This document shows positions 7,953-17,610 of a DNA stretch of 64,000 nucleotides, piece after piece. The notes below the pieces were generated by a model. That model was not told where the DNA came from, searched no databases, and saw nothing but the letters and a program-made list of their open reading frames with translations. The DNA lies in contig NZ_BCTU01000019.1 of assembly GCF_001590925.1 (NCBI RefSeq), positions 62,001 to 126,000 on the forward strand. The letters are read 5' to 3'. The position numbers were made by a program, and so were the translations under genes. This DNA comes from Serratia plymuthica NBRC 102599. GTDB lineage: Bacteria > Pseudomonadota > Gammaproteobacteria > Enterobacterales > Enterobacteriaceae. Within the stretch, counting starts at the first letter, position 1. Every line of letters begins with the position of its first letter.

Positions 7953-8876
7953 GTGGTAACGACATTGGATAACGCGTTGCTGGATGACATCCTGCAACAG
8001 GTGCGCCCGCTGATTGGCAAAGGGAAAGTGGCGGACTATATACCGGCGCTGGCGGAAGTGGCTGCCGACCGTCTGGCGATCGCCGTTTGCACCGTCGACG
8101 GCGAGATGTTCCAGGCCGGGGACGCCACGGAACGTTTTTCTATTCAGTCTATTTCCAAGGTGCTGAGCCTGACGCTGGCGCTGACGCGCTACCAGGAACA
8201 CGAGATCTGGCAACGGGTCGGCAAAGAGCCTTCCGGCCTGCCGTTCAACTCGCTGTTGCAGTTGGAAATGGAACAGGGCAAGCCGCGTAATCCGTTTATC
8301 AACCCCGGCGCGCTGGTGGTGTGCGACATGCTGCAAACCCGGCTCAGCGCCCCTAAACAGCGGATGCTGGAAGTGGTGCGGCAACTGACCGGCGAAGACG
8401 ATCTGGCCTATGATTCCCGCGTGGCGCGCTCCGAGTTCGAACACTCCGATCGCAACGCGGCGATAGCCTATTTGATGAAGTCGTTCGGCAACTTCGAAAA
8501 CGACGTGCTCACCGTTTTGCAAACCTATTTCCACTACTGCGCGCTGCGCATGAGCTGCGTGGAGCTGGCGCGCAGCTTTGCCTATCTGGCCAATCATGGG
8601 CGTGACCTCAGTGGGCGCGAAGTGATAAGCCCGCTGCAAGCCCGCCAGATCAACGCGCTGATGATGACCTGCGGCATGTACGACGGCGCAGGGGAGTTTG
8701 CTTATCGGGTGGGCTTGCCGGGCAAATCCGGCGTAGGCGGCGGCATTGTCGCTATCGTGCCCGATGAGCTGTCGATCGCCGTCTGGTCGCCGGAGCTGGA
8801 TGCATCCGGTAACTCCCTGGCGGGAACTGCGGCGCTGGAACTGTTGTCTCAACGGATTAGCCGTTCGATTTTTTAA
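7953..8876 (+). CDS. glsB: Glutaminase (serine-dependent)
   Basis: This enzyme hydrolyses L-glutamine to glutamate and ammonia. The GTG at 7953 lies ten bases after GGAG and gives 307 aa, aligning with E. coli YneH/GlsB (308 aa). A GTG at 7944 is an alternative but sits almost on the ribosome binding site, and a more upstream GTG would lie in the terminator stem. The beta-lactamase-like fold shows the catalytic S66-I-S-K69 in [20 protein letters not shown] and the GKSGVGGGI motif near the C-terminus. E. coli K-12 has its glsB elsewhere. Confidence 0.92.
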   Translation: MVTTLDNALLDDILQQVRPLIGKGKVADYIPALAEVAADRLAIAVCTVDGEMFQAGDATERFSIQSISKVLSLTLALTRYQEHEIWQRVGKEPSGLPFNSLLQLEMEQGKPRNPFINPGALVVCDMLQTRLSAPKQRMLEVVRQLTGEDDLAYDSRVARSEFEHSDRNAAIAYLMKSFGNFENDVLTVLQTYFHYCALRMSCVELARSFAYLANHGRDLSGREVISPLQARQINALMMTCGMYDGAGEFAYRVGLPGKSGVGGGIVAIVPDELSIAVWSPELDASGNSLAGTAALELLSQRISRSIF

Positions 8877-8906
8877 TCCCACCACGGAAGGGAGTCAGGA
8901 GAAAAT

Positions 8907-9623
8907 ATGTTAAAGAAAACCGGGTTAGCCTTACTGTTGTTGACCGCTTCACAGGCGCATGCCGAATATCAGTGCAGCGTTAAACCTCAGGACGACGTGG
9001 TTATCAGCCCGCAAAACGTGCAGGTGACCGGCGCCAGCGGCAATCTGCAGATTTCGGCGGATGGCGATGTCACCCGTAACGGCCAGGCGCTGAGCCTCAA
9101 CGACAGCCAGCGTCAGAAAGCTTTCAGTTACCAGAGTGCGCTACGCAAAGAACTGCCGTGGATCGACAAGGGCGCGCAGCAGCATCTGGAAAAAGCGCGG
9201 GTGGCGCTGGACAAGGTGATCGTGAAGGAGCTGGGTAGCGACAGCAATGTGCGCAACCGCCTGACCACGTTGAACGACCAGCTTAAGCAGCAGATGAACC
9301 GCATTATCGAACACCGCAGCGACGGCCTGGCCTTCCACCACAAGGCGATCGACCAGGTTGAGCAGGATGGCCGCAATCTCGTGCAGCAAAGCATGGGCGG
9401 CGTGTTGCAAGACAGCCTGAACGAGATGGGCGTCAAGCAGGCCGCCAGCAGCGGCGGTAACCCGTTGCAGGCGATTATGGGCAACCTGGGTGGCCTGCAG
9501 AAGGCGATTCAGAACGAATGGAACAACCAGGAGCAGGATTTCCAGAACTTTGGTCACGACGTCTGCAACCGCGTTACCGGCCTGGAAACCCAGCGTCAAG
9601 ACCTGCTTAATGCGTTGAAGTAA
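8907..9623 (+). CDS. yggN: DUF2884 family periplasmic protein YggN
   Basis: This 238-aa exported protein has a signal peptide (MLKKTGLALLLLTASQAHA, cleavage after AHA) and a helical body rich in Gln and Asn (for example QQMNRIIEHRSDG). CAGGAG precedes the ATG. It belongs to the YggN family, whose function is unknown. It follows glsB by 30 bp and could share its transcript. Confidence 0.88.
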   Translation: MLKKTGLALLLLTASQAHAEYQCSVKPQDDVVISPQNVQVTGASGNLQISADGDVTRNGQALSLNDSQRQKAFSYQSALRKELPWIDKGAQQHLEKARVALDKVIVKELGSDSNVRNRLTTLNDQLKQQMNRIIEHRSDGLAFHHKAIDQVEQDGRNLVQQSMGGVLQDSLNEMGVKQAASSGGNPLQAIMGNLGGLQKAIQNEWNNQEQDFQNFGHDVCNRVTGLETQRQDLLNALK

Positions 9624-9720
9624 CGCTAAATCAGGGGAGTAGCATATTTTGACCTGCGGATTGTTATCTGACAGACTGGTTAAACTATGTACTGATTCAT
9701 GGGTGTTTACGGAGAACGCT

Positions 9721-10155
9721 ATGGGCCATACTCGCTACGAAACTGATGTTGTCGCCTGGGCAAATGAACAGGCAGCTCTTTTGCGCTCCGGAAAATTGTC
9801 TGAGATCGATATTGAAAAGATCGCCGAGGAGATTGAGGACGTGGGGAAGAGCGAGCAAAGGGAACTTGCAAGCCGCATGACGGTGCTGATTGCACACCTG
9901 CTAAAATGGAAGTATCAGCCGGCGCGGCGCGGAAGCAGTTGGGAAAAAACCATTAAAGCGCAACGGAAAGAGGTGCTTTACAGTTTGAAAGAATCGCCGA
10001 GTTTAAAAGGTAAACTCGGCGATGCAGATTGGCTGGATGTGATTTGGTCAAAAGCGGTAGCGCTTGCCACCACGGAAACCGGATTGGACGTTTTCCCCGA
10101 AAGCGCCATTTGGGATACCCAGCAGACACTTTCACAAGAATTTTTCCCAGACTAG
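9721..10155 (+). CDS. DUF29 domain-containing protein
   Basis: The 144-aa product has the DUF29 pattern: YETDVVAWANEQAALLRSG at the N-terminus, then IDIEKIAEEIEDVGKSEQRE and LIAHLLKWKYQPARRG. The function is unknown. The GGAG seven bases before the ATG fixes the start. DUF29 proteins are common in cyanobacteria and on mobile elements, and I do not know one at this locus in E. coli. The coding sequence is visibly less GC-rich than its neighbours, which hints at acquisition by transfer. Confidence 0.8.
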   Translation: MGHTRYETDVVAWANEQAALLRSGKLSEIDIEKIAEEIEDVGKSEQRELASRMTVLIAHLLKWKYQPARRGSSWEKTIKAQRKEVLYSLKESPSLKGKLGDADWLDVIWSKAVALATTETGLDVFPESAIWDTQQTLSQEFFPD

Positions 10156-10164
10156 AATCAATAA

Positions 10165-10192
10165 AAAAAGCGCTGATAATTCAGCGCTTTTT
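10165..10192. terminator. Bidirectional terminator between the DUF29 gene and hemW
   Basis: AGCGCTGA and TCAGCGCT form an 8-bp stem with a TAAT loop, flanked by A-run and T-run, so it can end both converging transcripts. Confidence 0.88.
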
Positions 10193-10194
10193 GT

Positions 10195-11334
10195 TTATTC
10201 ATCCGCCAGGAACAGCTCCAGCAGCGAGTTAAGGAACAGCTTGCCTTTTTCGGTGATCTGCCAGTATTCCGCCGTTTCCTCCAGATAGCCTTTCTCCAGC
10301 GCCTCATCCAACTGTGGGCGAATCACGCTTTCGTCCAGCCCGGTGTAGTTGGCGAAATCGGCACGCGGTGCGGCCTCCAGCAGGCGGAAGCGGTTCATAA
10401 AGAACTCGAACGGCCGATCTGCCGTCGTCACCTCATGCTGCTTGTCCATGTACTTGCCCTGCATAAAACCGCGTGGATGCTTGGTTTTTGCGGTGCGCAG
10501 AATGCGGCCGTCGCTGAAAGTCAGCTTGCCGTGCGCGCCGCAGCCAATCCCCAGGTAGTCGCCGAAGCGCCAGTAGTTGAGGTTGTGCCGGCATTGATAA
10601 CCCGGTTTGGCGTAGGCCGAGGTTTCATACTGCCGGTAGCCGGCGGCGCTCAGCAGTTGGTGGCCGCGTTCGAAGATGTCCCACAGCGCATCGTCGTCCG
10701 GCAGCACCGGCGGCCGCGAGCTGAATAGGGTGTTTGGCTCGATGGTCAGCTGATACCACGACAGGTGCGGCGGGTTCAGGGCGATCGCCTGGCGCAGATC
10801 GTCCAGCGCCTCTTCCAGCGACTGGTCCGGCAAGCCGTGCATCAGATCGAGGTTAAAGCTGCGCAGGCCGAGACCGGTGGCCAGGTGTGCCGCACGCTTG
10901 GCCTCTTCCGGGCCGTGAATGCGCCCCAGACGGGTTAATTTCTCCGCGCTGAAGCTTTGCACGCCGATCGAGATGCGGTTCACACCGGCGCGCTGGTAGC
11001 CGCTGAAGCGATCGGCCTCCACGGTACCGGGGTTGGCCTCCATGGTGATCTCCGCGTCATCGGCGACGCGAATACGCGCCCGCACGCCATCGAGCAGCGA
11101 TTGCATCGCCTCGGCACTCAGCAGGCTGGGGGTACCGCCGCCGATAAAAATGGTGCTGATTTCCCGGCCGCCTGCCAGCGGCAGATCGGCATCCAGATCG
11201 GCCAGCAGGTGATCGACGTATTCCTGATGCGGCACTTCACCCTTCAACGCATGCGAGTTGAAGTCGCAGTACGGACACTTCTGCACGCACCACGGGATGT
11301 GAATGTACAAACTCAGCGGGGGCAACTTAAGCAT
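10195..11334 (-). CDS. hemW: Heme chaperone HemW (radical SAM, HemN-like)
   Basis: This 379-aa radical SAM protein related to coproporphyrinogen III dehydrogenase is thought to deliver heme to respiratory proteins rather than oxidise coproporphyrinogen. The cluster motif is CVQKCPYC at residues 16-23 (CX3CX2C). The GGGTPS motif and a C-terminal HemN-like domain follow. The start overlaps the end of rdgB by 8 bp. It is the last gene of a six-gene minus-strand operon (yggS-proC-yggT-yggU-rdgB-hemW). Confidence 0.95.
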   Translation of the reverse strand: MLKLPPLSLYIHIPWCVQKCPYCDFNSHALKGEVPHQEYVDHLLADLDADLPLAGGREISTIFIGGGTPSLLSAEAMQSLLDGVRARIRVADDAEITMEANPGTVEADRFSGYQRAGVNRISIGVQSFSAEKLTRLGRIHGPEEAKRAAHLATGLGLRSFNLDLMHGLPDQSLEEALDDLRQAIALNPPHLSWYQLTIEPNTLFSSRPPVLPDDDALWDIFERGHQLLSAAGYRQYETSAYAKPGYQCRHNLNYWRFGDYLGIGCGAHGKLTFSDGRILRTAKTKHPRGFMQGKYMDKQHEVTTADRPFEFFMNRFRLLEAAPRADFANYTGLDESVIRPQLDEALEKGYLEETAEYWQITEKGKLFLNSLLELFLADE

Positions 11335-11920
11335 TGCGCATGGCTTCCAGCATCAACTTCAGCGCCTTACCGCGGTGTGACACCGCGCTCTTCTCGTCGC
11401 GGCTCAGTTCGGCGGCGGTGCGGCCCAACTCCGGGACGTAGAAGACAGGATCGTAACCGAAACCACCGGCACCTGCGGATTCAAAGGTGATTTCACCCGC
11501 CCAGCTACCGTGGAACACCAGCGGCGTAGGGTCTTCTGCATGGCGCATGTACACCAGCACGCAGTGGAACTGCGCGCCGCGGCTGCCTTGCGGCACGTCT
11601 TTCAGCGCCACCAGCAGCTTGTCGAGGTTTTGCTGGTCAGAGGCGTCTACGCCGGCGTAGCGCGCAGAGTAGATGCCAGGTGCGCCGCCCAGGGCGTCCA
11701 CTGCCAGGCCGGAATCATCGGCGATCGCCGGCAGGCCGGTGATTTGCGCCGCGTGACGGGCTTTCAGGATGGCGTTTTCGATAAACGTCAGGCCGGTTTC
11801 CTCGGCGGAATCCACGCCCAGCTCGGTTTGTGCGACCACGTTCAGACCGAAATCGGCCAGCAGGTCGGCGAGTTCACGCACTTTTCCCGGGTTACCGGTG
11901 GCAAGAACGACTTTTTGCAT
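11327..11920 (-). CDS. rdgB: XTP/dITP diphosphatase
   Basis: RdgB hydrolyses non-canonical purine nucleoside triphosphates (ITP, dITP, XTP) and keeps them out of DNA. The start [17 protein letters not shown] gives 197 aa, identical in length to E. coli. An ATG six codons upstream is less likely. Ham1 motifs seen are [20 protein letters not shown] and [20 protein letters not shown]. An operon with yggU upstream and hemW downstream. Confidence 0.96.
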   Translation of the reverse strand: MQKVVLATGNPGKVRELADLLADFGLNVVAQTELGVDSAEETGLTFIENAILKARHAAQITGLPAIADDSGLAVDALGGAPGIYSARYAGVDASDQQNLDKLLVALKDVPQGSRGAQFHCVLVYMRHAEDPTPLVFHGSWAGEITFESAGAGGFGYDPVFYVPELGRTAAELSRDEKSAVSHRGKALKLMLEAMRNA

Positions 11921-11937
11921 GATGACTACCTTGAACA

Positions 11938-12228
11938 TTATTCGATAAGCGCCGCGACCACGGCGGGGATCTGTTGCGGATTAACGATGCGTAACTGTTT
12001 ATGCCGCCCCAGTTCGCCTTTCTCGATAGTGACGTTGCTTTTCGCCACTTTAAACTGCTTGGCGATAAACTTGATCAGATGGGCGTTGGCCTGGCCGTCA
12101 ACCGGCGGGGCGGTAATGGCGACTTTAAGTTCGTCGCCATGCAAACCGATAATCTGGTCGCGGCTGGCTTTCGGCTGAATATATAGCCTGATCGCCAGCC
12201 CGTCCAGCACGGGGGTGACTGCACTCAC
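11938..12228 (-). CDS. yggU: DUF167 / YggU family protein
   Basis: This 96-aa protein has the family signature [23 protein letters not shown] and [14 protein letters not shown]. The function is unknown. It starts with GTG, overlapping the yggT stop (GTGA). The stop lies 17 bp before rdgB. Confidence 0.93.
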   Translation of the reverse strand: MSAVTPVLDGLAIRLYIQPKASRDQIIGLHGDELKVAITAPPVDGQANAHLIKFIAKQFKVAKSNVTIEKGELGRHKQLRIVNPQQIPAVVAALIE

Positions 12229-12779
12229 AGCAGGAACCAGATCTCACCGAACAAATCCATACCCAGGTAGTTGATCAGATACAGAATCAGGATCACCACC
12301 ATCGCTGAAAAATCGATGCCGCCCATGGCGGGAAGAATGCGGCGGATCGGGGCCATCAGGGGTTCGGTCAACTGATACATCACATAGTCAATCGGGCTGC
12401 GGCCCTGGCTGATCCAGCTCATCAGGGCGCGGATAATCATCACCCAGAAGATCAGATAACCCGCCGACTTGACCAGCGAAATCAGGCCAAACAGCAGGTT
12501 ATACGGGCTGAGCGACATTGCGCCGCCCTGAATCAGCAGCAGCAGCGGGTACTTGATGGTCATCAGCAGGAACGCCAGCAACAGCGAAGCGCTGTCGACA
12601 GGCCCCAGCGACGGGATGATGCGACGCAGCGGGCCGACCACCGGTTGGGTGATCTTCACCACGAACTGGGCGAACGGGTTATAAAAGTCGGTACGCGTCC
12701 ACTGCATCCAAATGCGCAGCAGCAGCACCATAACGTAAAGATCAATAACGGTTTTGACCAAAAAAGTCAGCGTTAGCAT
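12225..12779 (-). CDS. yggT: YggT family integral membrane protein
   Basis: This 184-aa inner-membrane protein contains two YGGT repeats, each with hydrophobic segments (around residues 5-25, 65-85, 95-115 and 155-175) and a conserved W-I-x-x-x-x-P-like loop. In other bacteria YggT proteins are linked to osmotic tolerance and to cell division or membrane biogenesis. The precise role is unknown. It lies 31 bp after proC. Confidence 0.92.
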   Translation of the reverse strand: MLTLTFLVKTVIDLYVMVLLLRIWMQWTRTDFYNPFAQFVVKITQPVVGPLRRIIPSLGPVDSASLLLAFLLMTIKYPLLLLIQGGAMSLSPYNLLFGLISLVKSAGYLIFWVMIIRALMSWISQGRSPIDYVMYQLTEPLMAPIRRILPAMGGIDFSAMVVILILYLINYLGMDLFGEIWFLL

Positions 12780-12810
12780 GAAAGGGTCCTTCTCCTTAAC
12801 TCTCGGTTAT

Positions 12811-13629
12811 TTAAAATGATTTTTCCATTTCCTGCGCACGGGAAACCGCCGCGCGCATGGCGTTGGCCACGGTCTCCGGCAGTTGCTGCTCGTTGAATAC
12901 CCGCAGCGCTTCGGCGGTGGTGCCGCCTTTGGAGGTGACCTGCTCGCGCAGGGTCGATAATGGCGTGTCCGGATTGGCTTCCACCAATGCGGCGGCGCCG
13001 GAAGCGGCCTGTTGCACCAGCTCGCGTGCGGTTTGGCTGTCGAAGCCCATGCGCTCGGCTTCTTGCTGCATGGCTTCCATAAACAGGAAGAAGTAGGCCG
13101 GTGCGCTGCCTGCGGCGGCGATGACGCCGTTGATGCCGTTTTCGTCATCCACCCAGCAAACCTTGCCGACGGAGGCCATCAAATCGCCGGTGTAGTCGCG
13201 ATCCTGCTGGCTGACCTGTTGCGGCGCGTACAGGCCACTCATGCCTTTGCCAACCAGAGACGGGGTATTGGGCATAATGCGCACGATGCTCAGTTTGTCG
13301 CTCAACAGTTGGTAAAAACGGCTGACCTGAATGCCGGCGGCGATCGACAGCACCAGCTTGCCGGAGAAATCGACCTGTTGCAGCGGCTGACAGACGTCGG
13401 CCATCATCTGCGGTTTTACCGCCAGCACCACGACCTCGGCCTCGCGTGCGCAGGCCAGGTTGTCGCCGCTGCTGACGATGCCGTAGTCCGCCGCCAACGC
13501 ATCGCGGTTTTTAGCCGAAGGCGCACAGACGCTGATGAGTTTAGCCGGGTATCCGCCCGCCACCAGGCCGGCGATAATCGCACGCGCCATGTTGCCGGCG
13601 CCAATAAAGGTAATCTTACGGTGTTGCAT
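12811..13629 (-). CDS. proC: Pyrroline-5-carboxylate reductase
   Basis: This is the last step of proline synthesis: reduction of 1-pyrroline-5-carboxylate with NAD(P)H. The start ATG follows GAGGA by seven bases. The preceding in-frame TTG is not needed. The product has 272 aa (E. coli 269), with the Rossmann motif FIGAGNMARAII near the N-terminus, AVKPQM and the C-terminal signature around GTTAEALRVF. In E. coli proC is elsewhere. Its insertion between yggS and yggT is seen in other gamma-proteobacteria. Confidence 0.96.
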   Translation of the reverse strand: MQHRKITFIGAGNMARAIIAGLVAGGYPAKLISVCAPSAKNRDALAADYGIVSSGDNLACAREAEVVVLAVKPQMMADVCQPLQQVDFSGKLVLSIAAGIQVSRFYQLLSDKLSIVRIMPNTPSLVGKGMSGLYAPQQVSQQDRDYTGDLMASVGKVCWVDDENGINGVIAAAGSAPAYFFLFMEAMQQEAERMGFDSQTARELVQQAASGAAALVEANPDTPLSTLREQVTSKGGTTAEALRVFNEQQLPETVANAMRAAVSRAQEMEKSF

Positions 13630-13648
13630 CAAAATTCCTCGTTATATG

Positions 13649-14356
13649 TCAGGCCGGTGAATAATCACGAGCGCCAAAAATTGCGGTGCCGATACGCACC
13701 AGGGTGCTGCCTGCGGCGATCGCCGCCGCCATATCATCCGTCATGCCCATCGACAGGGTATCCACCTGCGGATAATGCTGTTGCAGGGCCAGGAAGGCGT
13801 CGCTCATCTGGCCGAAGACCGCCAACTGGCGTTGGTAGTCTTCTTCCGGAGCGGGAATCGCCATCAGCCCGCGCAGCGTAACGTTCGGCAGCGCGGCTAC
13901 CGCCTCCGCCAGCGCCGGTAATTCAGCCAGTACAATGCCAGATTTACTCTGTTCATCGCTGATATTAATTTGGATCAGAACGTTAAGCGGCGGCATGCCA
14001 GCCGGGCGTTGATCGCTGAGCCGTTGGGCGATGCGCAGCCGATCCACCGTATGGCACCAGGCGAAGTGTTCCGCCACCAGCCGGCTTTTATTGGATTGCA
14101 ACGGACCGATAAAGTGCCAATCCAGCGTTGCGCCTTCCGGCTGCGTGGCGAAATGCTGAACTTTATCCACGCCTTCCTGCACGTAATTCTCGCCAAAGGC
14201 ACGCTGGCCGGCCGCGATGGCTTCTGCGATCGCCGCCACAGGTTTGGTTTTGCTGACTGCAAGCAGAGTGATTTCTTCTGGAGCGCGTGCGCAACCTTGA
14301 GCGGCTGTCGCAATGCGGCTTCTGACATCCTGCAGATTCTGTTGGATAGTGCTCAT
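13649..14356 (-). CDS. yggS: YggS family pyridoxal phosphate homeostasis protein
   Basis: This 235-aa single-domain PLP-binding protein controls vitamin B6 and amino-acid homeostasis and has no known enzymatic reaction. The PLP lysine is K36 in LLAVSKTKP. Other motifs are FGENYVQEG, WHFIGPLQSNK and SMGMTDDMAAAI. It is the first gene of the operon and diverges from yggR with only 20 bp between start codons, so its promoter must overlap yggR. Confidence 0.96.
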   Translation of the reverse strand: MSTIQQNLQDVRSRIATAAQGCARAPEEITLLAVSKTKPVAAIAEAIAAGQRAFGENYVQEGVDKVQHFATQPEGATLDWHFIGPLQSNKSRLVAEHFAWCHTVDRLRIAQRLSDQRPAGMPPLNVLIQINISDEQSKSGIVLAELPALAEAVAALPNVTLRGLMAIPAPEEDYQRQLAVFGQMSDAFLALQQHYPQVDTLSMGMTDDMAAAIAAGSTLVRIGTAIFGARDYSPA

Positions 14357-14376
14357 TATTGACCCAGGAGATTGAT

Positions 14377-15384
14377 ATGGATATCGACGAATTCGTGGCC
14401 CTTAGTGTAAAGCATAATGCTTCCGATCTGCACCTTTGTGCGGGCCATCAGCCCATGTTGCGCATTGATGGTGAACTGCAACCGCTGGAAGGGGCGGAAA
14501 TACTGACTCAGGAGCGAATGCACCAGTTGTGCGGCACGCTGCTGCAACCGCCGCAGCGACAGCTTTTGCAGCAGCATGGGCAGCTCGATCTGGCGTTGAC
14601 GTTGGCGGGCGATATCCGGCTGCGCGCCAATTTCTTTTTGCAAAGCCTGGGGATATCCATCGCGCTGCGGTTGATCGCCGGCCACTGCCCGACGCTGGCG
14701 GCGTTAGCGGCACCGGCCATTGTCCCCGCGCTGCTGCGGCGTGAGGATGGCCTGATATTGGTTACCGGCGCGACCGGCAGCGGTAAATCCACCACGCTGG
14801 CGGCGATGATTGACGACATCAATCAGCATCAACGCCGGCATGTCATCACGCTGGAAGACCCGATAGAATTTATGCACCATAGCCGGAAGTCGTTGATTCA
14901 ACAGCGCGAACTGGGCCGCGATAGCCACAGTTTTGACGAAGCGCTACGCGCCGCGCTGCGTGAAGATCCGGATGTGATCCTGTTGGGAGAACTGCGTGAC
15001 ACCACCACCATCCGTCTGGCGCTCACTGCGGCGGAAACCGGCCATTTGGTGCTGGCGACGCTGCATACCCGCAGTGCGCCGCAGGCGGTGGATCGTTTGG
15101 TAGACGTTTTCCCGGCGGAAGAAAAGCCTTATGTGCGCGCACAGCTGGCTGCCAGCCTGCAGGCGGTGATTGCGCAAAAGCTGCTAAGCAGGCCCGGCGG
15201 CGGGCGAGTGGCGATCTTCGAGGTGCTGACGGCAACGGCGGCGGTCAGCAGCATGATCCGCGAAGGCAAAACCCATCAGCTTGCCAGCGTGCTGCAAACC
15301 GGCGCGCAGTCCGGCATGCAGACCTTTGAACAGGGATTGCAGCAACGGATCGACGCCGGTTTGTTGGGGGGAGAAGAAGCGTGA
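14377..15384 (+). CDS. yggR: PilT-like type IV pilus twitching ATPase
   Basis: This 335-aa hexameric-type secretion ATPase of the PilT/GspE family has Walker A GATGSGKST at residues 131-139, the Asp box ITLEDPIEFM, Walker B VILLGELRD and the His box LATLHTRSAPQAVDRL. AGGAG six bases before the ATG selects this start over an upstream TTG. The role in this organism is unproven because no pilus genes lie nearby. It converges with ruvX, with 8 bp between the stops. Confidence 0.92.
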   Translation: MDIDEFVALSVKHNASDLHLCAGHQPMLRIDGELQPLEGAEILTQERMHQLCGTLLQPPQRQLLQQHGQLDLALTLAGDIRLRANFFLQSLGISIALRLIAGHCPTLAALAAPAIVPALLRREDGLILVTGATGSGKSTTLAAMIDDINQHQRRHVITLEDPIEFMHHSRKSLIQQRELGRDSHSFDEALRAALREDPDVILLGELRDTTTIRLALTAAETGHLVLATLHTRSAPQAVDRLVDVFPAEEKPYVRAQLAASLQAVIAQKLLSRPGGGRVAIFEVLTATAAVSSMIREGKTHQLASVLQTGAQSGMQTFEQGLQQRIDAGLLGGEEA

Positions 15385-15392
15385 CGAGCCGG

Positions 15393-15815
15393 TTAACCCC
15401 GTTGCCGTTCGAACCAGCTTTCCAGAATCACGACTGCGGAGGCGGAGTCTACGCTGCCTTTGTCCAGAGCGCGGAAACCGCCACGATCGAACAGATTGGC
15501 GCGCGCTTCGACGGTGCTGAGGCGTTCGTCATGCAGCGCGACCTGCACGCCAAAGCGGCCATGCAGACGGTTGGCGAATTTGCGTGCCTGGTCGGTCACC
15601 AACTGCTCGGTGCCATCCATATTCAACGGCAGGCCGACCACCACCAGATCCGGTTGCCACTCTTTCAGCAGCTTTTCGATCTTTTGCCAGTCCGGTGAGC
15701 CGTCCTGCGCTTTGAACGCCGCCAACGCGCGGGCGCTGCCGGTGAGTTCCTGACCTATGGCCGCGCCGATGCTTTTGGTGCCGAAGTCGAAGGCGATAAT
15801 GGTGCGGTTGGTCAT
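15393..15815 (-). CDS. ruvX: Putative pre-16S rRNA nuclease / Holliday junction resolvase-like protein
   Basis: This 140-aa YqgF-family RNase H-fold protein is linked to 5' maturation of 16S rRNA. Visible motifs are [16 protein letters not shown] with the catalytic Asp, [21 protein letters not shown] and [10 protein letters not shown]. The start codon shares a base with the yqgE stop (TGATG), so translation is coupled. Confidence 0.94.
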   Translation of the reverse strand: MTNRTIIAFDFGTKSIGAAIGQELTGSARALAAFKAQDGSPDWQKIEKLLKEWQPDLVVVGLPLNMDGTEQLVTDQARKFANRLHGRFGVQVALHDERLSTVEARANLFDRGGFRALDKGSVDSASAVVILESWFERQRG

Positions 15816-16378
15816 CAGGCGTGTCCTGCGTGGTTGGCAATGCTGCGGATATCAATGCCAAGAAGGTTGGCGGCCTCGCGCCAGCGGCTGGCGATAGGCG
15901 TATGGAACAGAATGTCGGTATCGGCTTCGATGGTGAGCCAGGCATTTTCCAGCACTTCCTGTTCCAGCTGGCCTTTTTCCCAGCCGGCATAGCCGAGCGC
16001 CACCAGCACGTCATCCGGCTGCTCCGGGGTGCCCAGCGTTTCCAACACGTCTTTTGAGGTGGTGATCATGGTATCCGGCGAAATCTGGATGCTGGAGCCG
16101 AAGCCACTGCGTGGCGTATGCAGGATAAACCCGCGATCGTCCGCCAATGGGCCACCGGCGAATACCGGCCTATCCAGGCTGATGGCCGGATTGCGAGCAG
16201 GCGGCATGATCTTCAGCTTGCTCAGCACCGTTTCCACCGTGAACTGTTCCACCGGCTTGTTGATCACCAGGCCCATGGCGCCCTCTTCATTGTGCTCGCA
16301 GACGTAAATCACCGAGCGTTTGAAGCGAGGATCCTGAAGAGATGGCATGGCGATAAGAAAATGGTGCTGTAAATTCAT
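15815..16378 (-). CDS. yqgE: UPF0301 / YqgE family protein
   Basis: This 187-aa member of the AlgH/YqgE family starts [17 protein letters not shown], followed by [18 protein letters not shown]. It has a conserved fold and unknown function. It precedes ruvX as in E. coli. An ERIC element separates it from gshB upstream. Confidence 0.94.
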   Translation of the reverse strand: MNLQHHFLIAMPSLQDPRFKRSVIYVCEHNEEGAMGLVINKPVEQFTVETVLSKLKIMPPARNPAISLDRPVFAGGPLADDRGFILHTPRSGFGSSIQISPDTMITTSKDVLETLGTPEQPDDVLVALGYAGWEKGQLEQEVLENAWLTIEADTDILFHTPIASRWREAANLLGIDIRSIANHAGHA

Positions 16379-16433
16379 GGCGTTATTTAAGGTAATTGAG
16401 TGGTGATAAGTTAAACAGCCGCCAGTATGCGGC

Positions 16434-16560
16434 TATACCCGTCGCCTTTCAAGCCGCAGCGTTGTTGGCTGCACGCGCTCACCTCAGTTACTTACTTGAG
16501 TAAGCGCCTGAGGATGAGCGAGCTGGCCGCCTGGCTGCAACTCGAAATCCATAGGGTATA
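16434..16560. repeat. ERIC element, full length (127 bp)
   Basis: It starts TATACCC and ends GGGTATA and has the ERIC central palindrome (CACCTCAGTTACTTACTTGA with its complement). The length is exactly the canonical 127 bp. It lies in the gshB-yqgE gap of a minus-strand operon and would be transcribed. Confidence 0.9.
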
Positions 16561-16602
16561 TACCCGTAGCCTTTCAAACCGCAGCGTTGTTGGCTGCACG
16601 CG
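16559..16602. repeat. Partial second ERIC copy in tandem (44 bp)
   Basis: Directly after the full copy, sharing the TA at the junction (GGGTATATACCC), the first 44 bp of an ERIC repeat reappear in the same orientation with two mismatches. After CACGCG the similarity stops. Confidence 0.8.
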
Positions 16603-16649
16603 ATCCGAAAGGTCAGGATTGCGGGCGACAGCGCCGCCCGCATGGCGGA

Positions 16650-17600
16650 TTACTTCGCTGCCAGACGCTTTTCGATCGCGTCCATCAGCATACCGGTGAT
16701 GGAAACCGGGAAGGCCGCTTCGATTTCGCGCGCACAGGTTGGGCTGGTGACGTTGATCTCGGTCAGACGATCGCCGATCACGTCCAGGCCAACGAAGATC
16801 AGGCCTTTCTCTTTCAGCGTCGGAGCCACTGCGCGGGCAATTTTCCAGTCGCTTTCGCTCAGAGGGCGCGGTTCGCCACGGCCACCGGCCGCCAGGTTAC
16901 CACGGGTTTCCCCCTGCGCCGGGATGCGCGCCAGGCAGTACGGCACAGGTTCGCCGTCAACCACCAGAATGCGTTTATCGCCTTCCTTGATCGCCGGCAG
17001 GAAGTTTTGCGCCATGCAGAAACGGCTGCCGTGCTCGGTTAAGGTCTCGATAATCACCGACAGGTTAGGATCGTCCTGCTTCACGCGGAAGATGGACGCG
17101 CCGCCCATGCCGTCCAGCGGTTTGAGGATGATGTCGCCGTGCTGCTGGTGGAATTTGCGGATGTGGGCTGCGCTACGGCTGACCAGGGTGTCCGGCGTCA
17201 GCTCCGGGAACCAGGCGGTGAATAGCTTCTCGTTGCAGTCACGCAGGCTCTGAGGCTTGTTGACCACCAGCGTGCCTTTCACCTCTGCGCGCTCCAGAAT
17301 GTAGGTCGCGTAGATGTATTCGGTATCGAATGGCGGATCCTTGCGCATCAGGATCACGTCCAGATCCTGCAGCGCCAGATCCTGCTCGGATCCGAAGCTG
17401 AACCAGCTCTCTTTATCTTCTTTCACGCTCAGCAAGCGGGTGCGCGCGCGCCCATCGCCGGCGTGCAGATAGAGATCGTTCATCTCCATGTAATGCAGTT
17501 CCCAGCCACGGCGCTGCGCTTCGAGCAGCATGGCGAAGCTGGTGTCTTTCTTGATATTGATGGAGGCGATAGGGTCCATCACGATGCCGAGCTTAATCAT
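16650..17600 (-). CDS. gshB: Glutathione synthetase
   Basis: This ATP-dependent enzyme ligates gamma-glutamylcysteine to glycine, the second step of glutathione synthesis. The 316-aa ATP-grasp protein starts MIKLGIVMDPIASINIKKDT. It has ILKPLDGMGGASIF (ATP-binding loop) and LIFVGLDVIGDRLTEINVTSP. The length equals E. coli GshB. It lies 10 bp after rsmE. Confidence 0.97.
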   Translation of the reverse strand: MIKLGIVMDPIASINIKKDTSFAMLLEAQRRGWELHYMEMNDLYLHAGDGRARTRLLSVKEDKESWFSFGSEQDLALQDLDVILMRKDPPFDTEYIYATYILERAEVKGTLVVNKPQSLRDCNEKLFTAWFPELTPDTLVSRSAAHIRKFHQQHGDIILKPLDGMGGASIFRVKQDDPNLSVIIETLTEHGSRFCMAQNFLPAIKEGDKRILVVDGEPVPYCLARIPAQGETRGNLAAGGRGEPRPLSESDWKIARAVAPTLKEKGLIFVGLDVIGDRLTEINVTSPTCAREIEAAFPVSITGMLMDAIEKRLAAK

Positions 17601-17610
17601 TTTCTCTCCT

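Noticed and set aside
16434..16602. Repeats near 16.5 kb as a CRISPR array
   Set aside because: The units are ERIC sequences, palindromic and 127 bp long, with no regular spacers and no cas genes.
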